Origin: Burkholderia sp.
Lineage (GTDB): Bacteria; Pseudomonadota; Gammaproteobacteria; Burkholderiales; Burkholderiaceae
Reading direction: 5' to 3'
Length of the DNA stretch: 10,673 bases
Assembly: GCA_028292565.1 (NCBI GenBank)
Contig: JAQGMD010000194.1
Coordinates: 1-10,673, forward strand
Shown here: one piece after another, positions 4,857 through 10,673 of the stretch
Layout: the number at the start of each line of letters is the position of its first letter
How positions within the stretch are numbered: position 1 is the first letter of the stretch
Translations under genes and position numbers: made by a program
The notes under the pieces: generated by a model
What the model saw: the letters and a program-made list of their open reading frames with translations, nothing else
Told to the model about the DNA's origin: nothing
Databases searched by the model: none

Positions 4857-7283
4857 ATGCAATTCTCTGAAAGCTGGCTTCGCACCCTAGTCGATCCGAA
4901 GATGACTTCGGACGAGTTGTCGCACTTGCTGACGATGTCGGGGTTGGAAGTGGAAGAGGTCGAGCCGGTCGTGCCGCCATTTTCCAATGTGGTGGTTGCC
5001 AAAGTGGTGGAAGTCGCCAGGCATCCGAACGCGGATCGTCTGAACGTGTGCCAGGTGGATGCAGGCACCGGCACGCTGCTCAACATCGTTTGCGGTGCGC
5101 CCAATGTGCGCGCCGGAATGAAAGTGCCGGCCGCGCTTGCAGGCGCCAAGCTGCCGCCGGGCGAGGACGGCAAACCATTCGAAATCAAGGTCGGTCAATT
5201 GCGTGGCGTCGAGTCGCAGGGCATGTTGTGCTCCGCCCGTGAGTTGAAGTTGTCCGAAGACCATGGCGGCTTGCTCGAGCTGCCGGACGACGCGCCGGTC
5301 GGACAGAGTTTCCGCGATTATTATCAGCTCAACGACCTGAAGTTTACGATCAAGCTTACGCCTAACAAGGCCGACTGCCTGTCGGTGCTGGGTGTCGCGC
5401 GCGAAGTGTCAGCGCTGACGGGCAGTGCGCTCAGCGAGCCGACCTTTAAGCAGGTCGAAGTGACGTCGCAAGAGAAATTGCCGGTTGAAGTTTCCGCTCC
5501 CGATTTGTGCGGACGTTTTTCCGGTCGTGTTATCCGTGGCCTGAATGCCCGGGCACAGACGCCGGACTGGATGAAGCGTCGCCTCGAGCGCAGCGGTCAA
5601 CGCTCCATTTCCGCGTTGGTCGATATCTCCAACTATGTAATGCTGGAACTGGGACGCCCGACGCACGTCTTCGACCTCGACAAGATACATGGCGGCTTGC
5701 ATGTACGCTGGGGCAAGAAGGGCGAGTCGCTCAAGCTGTTGAACGGCAATACGGTTGAGGTTGACGAATGGGTCGGCGTGATCGCGGACGACAAGGAGAT
5801 CGAATCGCTGGCCGGCATCATGGGCGGCGATTCCACCGCAGTATCGCTCGACACGCAAAACATCTATCTCGAAGCAGCGTTCTGGTGGCCGCAGGCGATC
5901 CAGGGACGCGCGCGTCGCTATAACTTCTCGACGGATGCGGCGCATCGTTTTGAACGCGGCGTCGATTATGCGACGACGGTCGAGCATATTGAGCGCATCA
6001 CTGCGCTGCTTGTCGAAATTTGCGGCACCAAGGATATCAAGGTAGGTCCGGTGGATGACCACGTCGTCAATCTGCCAGAGCGTAAGCCGGTCAGCGTCCG
6101 GACTGCGCGCGCAATCAGGGTGATCGGCGTGCAGCTCACCGACGACCAGATCGCCGATATCTTTACGCGCCTCGGTCTGACGTTTACCCGGGCCCCCGGC
6201 CTGTTCACCGTAACGCCACCGTCCTATCGTTTCGATATCGAGATCGAAGAAGACCTGATCGAGGAAATCGCGCGCGTTTACGGCTTTGAAAATATTCCGA
6301 CCCGGCCGCCGGTGGCCGCCAACACGATGCGCATCGCGCCGGAAAATACCCGGTCGCTATTTACCGTGCGCCGCCAGCTGGCTGATCTCGACTATCAGGA
6401 AGTGATCAACTTCAGCTTTGTTGAAGAGGCATGGGAAGCCGATTTTGCAGGCAATACGAATCCCATCAGGCTGCTCAACCCAATCGCCAGCCAGTTGAGC
6501 GTGATGCGTTCATCCCTGGTCGCGAGCCTTGTGGCCAACGTGCGCTATAACCTCAACCGCAAGCTCAACCGCGTGCGGCTGTTCGAAGTTGGCGCCGTGT
6601 ATCTGCGGGATGCGGCGGTGCAGGATGGACCCTTGTCGGTCGCAGGCTACAACCAGCCTAAGCGGGTCGCGGGCATGGCCTACGGTCCGGCGGCGGAAGA
6701 GCAGTGGGGCCAACCTGCGCGCAACGTCGACTATTTCGACGTCAAGGCCGATCTGGAAGCGCTATTCGCGCCAAAAACGCTCCGTTTCGCCAAAGCGGAA
6801 CATCCGGCACTGCATCCGGGGCGCTCCGCGCAAATCCTTCTGGAGGGCCGCGAAATAGGCTTTATCGGCGAACTGCATCCGCGGTGGCAGCAGAAATACG
6901 ACCTGCCGCTGGCGCCTGTGGTGTTCGAGGTCGATGCCGAGGCGTTGCGGACACGCGACATTCCTGCCTACGAGGAAATTTCCAAGTTCCCGGCCGTCGT
7001 CCGTGACATTGCGGTAGTGGTCAAACAATCCGTGCCCATGCAGGACCTCATGGACGCTTTTGTTGCTGCGCGTCAAGCGGAGCCTGCATGTGATATCATG
7101 CAAGCCATTGTTTTATTTGATGAATATCGCGGCAAGGGTTTGGAAAATGACGAAAAAAGTCTTGCTTTCCGATTCACCTTGCAAGATACTCAAACTACCC
7201 TGCAAGACGACAAAGTGGATGCCGCGATGGCTGCCTTCATTGCTTCCATCGAAAAGAAACATGGCGCACGACTGCGTACATAA
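4857..7283 (+). CDS. pheT: Phenylalanyl-tRNA synthetase, beta subunit
   Basis: This subunit pairs with PheS, binds tRNA-Phe and clears mis-made Tyr-tRNA-Phe. The product has 808 residues (E. coli 795). The domains are an EMAPII-like OB fold (about 40-150), the B3/B4 editing domain (about 210-390), and B5 (about 410-480) with an acidic cluster in [13 protein letters not shown] catalytic-like core follows, then a C-terminal FDX-ACB anticodon-binding domain (about 712-807) starting near [14 protein letters not shown]. The start ATG at 4857 has AAAGG 7 bases upstream and gives the family N-terminus [10 protein letters not shown]. The frame is also open upstream into the repeat element, but that part is not family-like. 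The 3' 200 bases are AT-richer than the rest. ihfA follows after 36 bases. Confidence 0.98.
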   Translation: MQFSESWLRTLVDPKMTSDELSHLLTMSGLEVEEVEPVVPPFSNVVVAKVVEVARHPNADRLNVCQVDAGTGTLLNIVCGAPNVRAGMKVPAALAGAKLPPGEDGKPFEIKVGQLRGVESQGMLCSARELKLSEDHGGLLELPDDAPVGQSFRDYYQLNDLKFTIKLTPNKADCLSVLGVAREVSALTGSALSEPTFKQVEVTSQEKLPVEVSAPDLCGRFSGRVIRGLNARAQTPDWMKRRLERSGQRSISALVDISNYVMLELGRPTHVFDLDKIHGGLHVRWGKKGESLKLLNGNTVEVDEWVGVIADDKEIESLAGIMGGDSTAVSLDTQNIYLEAAFWWPQAIQGRARRYNFSTDAAHRFERGVDYATTVEHIERITALLVEICGTKDIKVGPVDDHVVNLPERKPVSVRTARAIRVIGVQLTDDQIADIFTRLGLTFTRAPGLFTVTPPSYRFDIEIEEDLIEEIARVYGFENIPTRPPVAANTMRIAPENTRSLFTVRRQLADLDYQEVINFSFVEEAWEADFAGNTNPIRLLNPIASQLSVMRSSLVASLVANVRYNLNRKLNRVRLFEVGAVYLRDAAVQDGPLSVAGYNQPKRVAGMAYGPAAEEQWGQPARNVDYFDVKADLEALFAPKTLRFAKAEHPALHPGRSAQILLEGREIGFIGELHPRWQQKYDLPLAPVVFEVDAEALRTRDIPAYEEISKFPAVVRDIAVVVKQSVPMQDLMDAFVAARQAEPACDIMQAIVLFDEYRGKGLENDEKSLAFRFTLQDTQTTLQDDKVDAAMAAFIASIEKKHGARLRT

Positions 7284-7319
7284 AAAACATCATAAACAGC
7301 CGGGGTGGGGACTTTTACT

Positions 7320-7739
7320 ATGAACGACGTGAATAACTCAGCCGAACTTCAATCTGTTTTGGCGGCCGACCTCAATCGTGCCATGCAAGAGGCCCAAGCC
7401 CGCTCACAGGCGGAGAAGGACCTGCCGACCTTGACCAAGGCGGAACTGGCTGAGCTGCTTTTTGAGCAGGTTGGTTTGAACAAACGCGAAGCCAAGGACA
7501 TGGTCGAAACCTTTTTCGATGAAATCCGTAATGCGCTCGAACGGGGAGAGTCTGTGAAGCTCTCCGGCTTCGGTAATTTTCAGTTGCGCGACAAGCCGCA
7601 GCGCCCCGGCCGCAATCCCAAGACCGGTGAAGAGATTCCCATCACCGCGCGGCGCGTGGTGACCTTCCATGCGAGTCAGAAGCTGAAGGGCATGGTGGAA
7701 CTTTCCGGCGGCGCCAAGCCGATGGCCCGGGTCGCCTGA
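7320..7739 (+). CDS. ihfA: Integration host factor subunit alpha, N-terminally extended
   Basis: IHF is a sequence-specific DNA-bending heterodimer (alpha with beta from another locus) that acts in nucleoid structure, recombination and sigma-54 promoters. The product has 139 residues. Residues 37-127 form the DNABII fold, very close to E. coli IHF-alpha: [12 protein letters not shown], then [14 protein letters not shown] and the RPGRNP beta-arm tip (95-100), whose proline P100 is the intercalating residue. About 36 extra N-terminal residues precede the point where the 99-residue E. coli protein begins. As I recall, such extensions are usual in Burkholderiales. A G-rich ribosome site (7302-7310) is 9 bases before the ATG. 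The pheT-ihfA order is the same as in E. coli. The MerR-family gene starts 7 bases after the stop. Confidence 0.94.
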   Translation: MNDVNNSAELQSVLAADLNRAMQEAQARSQAEKDLPTLTKAELAELLFEQVGLNKREAKDMVETFFDEIRNALERGESVKLSGFGNFQLRDKPQRPGRNPKTGEEIPITARRVVTFHASQKLKGMVELSGGAKPMARVA

Positions 7740-7746
7740 CTGACAC

Positions 7747-8133
7747 ATGAACGATCGCGCCAGCAAGCCAGAACTAGCCACTTTGCCGCCGATTCCGGCG
7801 AAACGGTACTTCACGATAGGTGAAGTCAGTGAACTGTGCGGCGTCAAACCACATGTGTTGCGCTACTGGGAACAGGAATTCACCCAACTCAAACCGGTGA
7901 AGCGCCGCGGTAACCGGCGCTACTACCAGCATCACGAAGTACTGCTTATCCGCCGTATTCGCGAGCTGCTTTACGAGCAGGGCTTTACCATCAGCGGCGC
8001 GCGCAACAAGCTTGATAGCCGCACCGCCGATGCAGAAGGAGCCGATCTGACGGCCGGCCTGCCGCCGCTGGATATGGATACGATTGCGATCCGCAACGAG
8101 CTTAACGAGATACTCGACCTGCTTAAGCGGTAG
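7747..8133 (+). CDS. MerR-family transcriptional regulator
   Basis: This 128-residue protein has a MerR-type winged helix-turn-helix at 20-90: the YFTIGEVSELCGVKPHVLRYWE helices, then the wing with RGNRRYY, then IRRIRELLYEQGFTISGARNKL. The C-terminal part is short (about 38 residues) and lacks a metal-binding cysteine cluster or a recognisable ligand-binding domain. The only cysteine (C31) is within the HTH. It may dimerise through the short C-terminal helix (about 113-128) and respond to no small molecule. There is no good ribosome site, and the gene starts 7 bases after ihfA, so translation is probably coupled. From memory, the ihfA-MerR pair is common in betaproteobacteria. Targets are unknown to me. 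Confidence 0.9.
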   Translation: MNDRASKPELATLPPIPAKRYFTIGEVSELCGVKPHVLRYWEQEFTQLKPVKRRGNRRYYQHHEVLLIRRIRELLYEQGFTISGARNKLDSRTADAEGADLTAGLPPLDMDTIAIRNELNEILDLLKR

Positions 8134-8168
8134 GGTATGCCAGTCCCGCTACGTAGCCTGCAGACAAC

Positions 8169-8191
8169 AAAGCCGCCTTGAGCGGCTTTTT
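8169..8191. terminator. Terminator between convergent genes
   Basis: AAAGCCGC (8169-8176) pairs with GCGGCTTT (8182-8189) around the loop CTTGA. TTTTT follows on the plus strand, ending the thrS-to-merR block 36 bases after the last stop. The minus-strand kinase gene stops at 8192, immediately beside the stem. Read on that strand the hairpin is followed by TTTGTTG, so it probably serves both directions, less strongly for minus. Confidence 0.85.
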
Positions 8192-10558
8192 CTATTTCTG
8201 CTCCATGTTGTTCAGGATAGCGGCCAGCTTGTTGACGTCGAGGGGCTTGGCGAAGTGATGGTCAAATCCGGCCGCCTGCGCACTCACACGATCACGTTCC
8301 TGCGCATAGCCGGTGACGGCTACCAGCAGGGATGAGGTCAGGCCGATGTCCGACCGCAGGCGCTGCGCGACCTGGTAGCCGTTCATATTCGGCAGGCCGA
8401 TGTCCAGGATGATTGCGTCTGGCCGCAGGCGTGCCGCCTTGTCTATCGCGCTAAGACCGTCGTGCGTAATGGTGATTCGATGCCCGTACGCCTTGAGAAA
8501 TTCGCCCAGGGACTCCGCAGCATCGATGTTGTCATCCACGATCAGTATCGTTCGTTCGGGTCCTGCGGTGAAGTTCGTTGATTCGGTTTCGTTGCGCTCA
8601 ATAGCTTCGACGGATGGTTTGCCAAGCGGAAGGCGGACGATGAATTCCGAGCCGCGACCGGGACCCGCGCTACGCGCCTCCACTGTGCCGCCATGCAGAT
8701 GTACGAGGCTGCGCACCAGCGTCAACCCCAAGCCCATTCCACCGCGTGCCTTGTCTATCGAATCCGCTCCCTGCACGAACAGGTCGAATACTTTTTCGCG
8801 CAATTCCGGGTCGAGGCCGATCCCGTTGTCGCTCACCGCAAGGACGAGTTCGTCGTCCTCCTTGCGCGCGGTGAGCGCAAGGCAGCCCCCGGCGTTGGTA
8901 TATTTGGCGGCGTTATGGAGCAGGTTCGCGAGTACCTGCGACAGGCGCGTCGGATCGGCGAACAGCCATAACGGTTCGTCGGGAAGAGTCAATGACAGGA
9001 GATGGCATCGTTCGTCGATCAGCGGGCGCGTCATCTCCAGCGCCCGGTCCACTGCGGTCTCGAGGGAGACCGACTGCTTCCTGAGTTCTATTTTGCCGCG
9101 CGTGATGCGGGACACATCGAGCAGGTCGTCGACCAGCCGCGTCATCAGCGTCACCTGCCGCGCGATCATGTCGCGTGAGCGTGCGATCTGCGCGGTGTCG
9201 TGGCTGTGCATCCGCATCAGTTCCAGTGAGGTCATGATCGGCGCCAGTGGATTGCGCAGCTCATGTCCCAGCATGGCAAGAAACTCATCCTTGCGCCGGT
9301 CGAGGCCGGCGAGCTCGGCCAGCTTCTGGCTCAGCTCTTCCTCCAGCCGCACCCGGTCGGTGACATCGCGAGTCATGCAGCGTGTCGATACCAACTTACC
9401 GTCTTCGACTAGAGCATTCGAATGCATCAGTACATGCTTGATCGCGCCATGCTTGCAACAGATCCGCGCCGGATAGTCGTAGAGGGTTTCGCCGCGGCGC
9501 AGTTTGTCGAGAATGTCCGCGATGGCTTGTTGATCGACGTGGAATTCACCGATGTGATGGCCGATGTATTCCTGCGGCGTGTAGCCGAGCAATTCAAGTT
9601 CGGCTTTATTTGCCCAGAGAATTTTGCCGTCGGCGCCAAGGCGGTGCATGCCCTCGACCGCGTTTTCGAGGAAATCAGATAATTCCTGTTCGCGTTTGTG
9701 CAAGGCTTTTTCGGTGGACTTGCGCCGTGCTACCTCGCATTCCAGCGCGTTGGCTTTCTGCTGCAGGATTGCGATGGTGCGACGTAATTGATCCTCACCG
9801 GTCGGCAAGGTAAAGCTCTCAGCGAGGCATACGTGCGAATGGGCGCAACACACCTCATGAAACAGCCTGCCATCCTCTTCGGTGGAAAAAGAGCGCATCG
9901 GGTAGGCGCACAGCAACGAGAATGAATGGCGCGCGGCAAGGTTGTTCCAGAGCTGCTCCATATGGATTGCGGCCTGCTGCTTCCCGTCGGCGCACAATAT
10001 CGCGACCATTTCGCCGTAAGCGCGCACATGGATCTGTCCGTTGACCGACGCCCGTTGGATGGCGCCGCCTATCACCTCATTGAAACGATCGTCGTTCGGC
10101 CAGTCGTCGACCATGACTTGCGACAGTGTTTCGTCGGCATCGAGGAAGAAGTATTCGCCTGCGTATAACGGCTTTGAGCCACCGCCGAGTCCACACTGTT
10201 TCAAGCGCTGTTCGAGCTCCGCCAGGCGCGATCGGGAGGCAATCACGACGCCTGCTTCGCCGGCCCATAATCCGGTGCCGATGAAGCCGAGTACTTCTTC
10301 GAGGAGGAAAGTATCCTCTTCATAGAACTGAACGTAATGCTCGCCGGCCCGGCCTTCCGTGTTCGCCTCGACTGCTTCTGAAATTTGCGGACTCGCATGC
10401 GGGACATGGGAATTTTTCCCAACACCGTAGGCAAGGGGTGGAGCGGAGTAGTGGACTACGTGTTGCATACGGAGTGTGGAGGCAGGTTGATGTCCCGAAT
10501 GAATCACTGATGGGACATTCGCAAAGGTTAGCGGCAAATATCTTCGCAGCATTGGCAT
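8192..10558 (-). CDS. Hybrid sensor histidine kinase with MEDS-like and PAS domains
   Basis: The product has 788 residues from the first possible ATG. Residues about 73-247 resemble the MEDS sensory domain (known from the dichloromethane regulator DcmR), starting EHYVQFYEEDTFL and ending near AHSHVCLAES. A coiled coil follows (about 255-300), then a PAS domain (about 293-405). HisKA carries the phosphoacceptor H432 in GHELRNPL. The ATPase has N549, DNGIG (577-581) and GGMGLGL (606-612). The C-terminal receiver (about 669-785) has D675/D676, phosphoacceptor D719, T749 and K771. All catalytic residues are present. No signal peptide or membrane segment is seen, so it should sense something in the cytoplasm. 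The true start is uncertain: ATG at 10558, GTG at 10510 or ATG at 10468, none with a clear ribosome site. No partner regulator is visible in the window. Confidence 0.93.
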   Translation of the reverse strand: MPMLRRYLPLTFANVPSVIHSGHQPASTLRMQHVVHYSAPPLAYGVGKNSHVPHASPQISEAVEANTEGRAGEHYVQFYEEDTFLLEEVLGFIGTGLWAGEAGVVIASRSRLAELEQRLKQCGLGGGSKPLYAGEYFFLDADETLSQVMVDDWPNDDRFNEVIGGAIQRASVNGQIHVRAYGEMVAILCADGKQQAAIHMEQLWNNLAARHSFSLLCAYPMRSFSTEEDGRLFHEVCCAHSHVCLAESFTLPTGEDQLRRTIAILQQKANALECEVARRKSTEKALHKREQELSDFLENAVEGMHRLGADGKILWANKAELELLGYTPQEYIGHHIGEFHVDQQAIADILDKLRRGETLYDYPARICCKHGAIKHVLMHSNALVEDGKLVSTRCMTRDVTDRVRLEEELSQKLAELAGLDRRKDEFLAMLGHELRNPLAPIMTSLELMRMHSHDTAQIARSRDMIARQVTLMTRLVDDLLDVSRITRGKIELRKQSVSLETAVDRALEMTRPLIDERCHLLSLTLPDEPLWLFADPTRLSQVLANLLHNAAKYTNAGGCLALTARKEDDELVLAVSDNGIGLDPELREKVFDLFVQGADSIDKARGGMGLGLTLVRSLVHLHGGTVEARSAGPGRGSEFIVRLPLGKPSVEAIERNETESTNFTAGPERTILIVDDNIDAAESLGEFLKAYGHRITITHDGLSAIDKAARLRPDAIILDIGLPNMNGYQVAQRLRSDIGLTSSLLVAVTGYAQERDRVSAQAAGFDHHFAKPLDVNKLAAILNNMEQK

Positions 10559-10673
10559 ACATCATGAAGCGAACCATTTAAAGATATGTTTCGCGGCGAT
10601 GTATATCGGTGACTGACGACGACGAGTAGAGGTATGAAGCACGAAGCAGCGAAAAGATTCCCGAAAAAGAACG

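Noticed and set aside
8134..8191. Possible tRNA or tRNA remnant after the MerR gene.
   Set aside because: No acceptor, anticodon or T arm can be formed. Only a terminator hairpin is present.
8400..9476. Long plus-strand open frame of 358 codons opposite the histidine kinase.
   Set aside because: Ser/Arg-rich shadow of a GC-rich gene that has a full set of kinase motifs on the minus strand.
10559..10673. Promoter for the kinase gene, from AT-rich words such as TATACA and TTTAAA on the minus strand.
   Set aside because: No -35 partner at suitable spacing, so the evidence is too weak to annotate.

Overview
The window reads as a housekeeping translation locus from a betaproteobacterium, most likely Burkholderiales and possibly the Oxalobacteraceae/Herbaspirillum side. 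The basis is gene order (tRNA-Val, thrS, infC, rpmI, rplT, pheS, pheT, ihfA, a MerR-family gene), moderately GC-rich codon use and the look of the proteins. I could not run a database search, so the taxon is an inference.

Layout on the plus strand: a complete tRNA-Val(GAC) at 12-88, then a 209-base leader before thrS. The leader holds a small ORF (133-177, MTPRTTTAKVSGRR) with four threonine codons in its first seven and a Rho-independent terminator (205-232) just downstream. This is the layout of a leader-peptide attenuator for threonyl-tRNA synthetase. Next come thrS (298-2205), infC (IF-3, starting at an ATA codon at 2266), a structured leader (2843-2947), rpmI (L35) and rplT (L20), then a strong terminator (3577-3614). 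A probable separate promoter precedes pheS-pheT, the two subunits of phenylalanyl-tRNA synthetase. A 119-base repeat-like element with perfect 10-base terminal inverted repeats sits between pheS and pheT. ihfA and a small MerR-family gene follow closely, and the block ends at a terminator (8169-8191).

On the minus strand, converging on that terminator, lies one large gene (10558-8192). It encodes a soluble hybrid sensor histidine kinase: MEDS-like sensory domain, PAS, HisKA, HATPase and a C-terminal receiver. It looks like an accessory gene beside the conserved block. The last 115 bases (10559-10673) are its upstream region; I see no confident promoter or gene there.

The genes mostly serve translation: charging of tRNA with Thr and Phe, initiation (IF-3), and two large-subunit proteins, followed by the nucleoid protein IHF. 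The most interesting material is in the RNA leaders: the thrS leader with its candidate attenuator and tRNA-mimic-like hairpin, and the rpmI leader, a candidate L20 autoregulatory target. No CRISPR array, transposase or broken gene was found.
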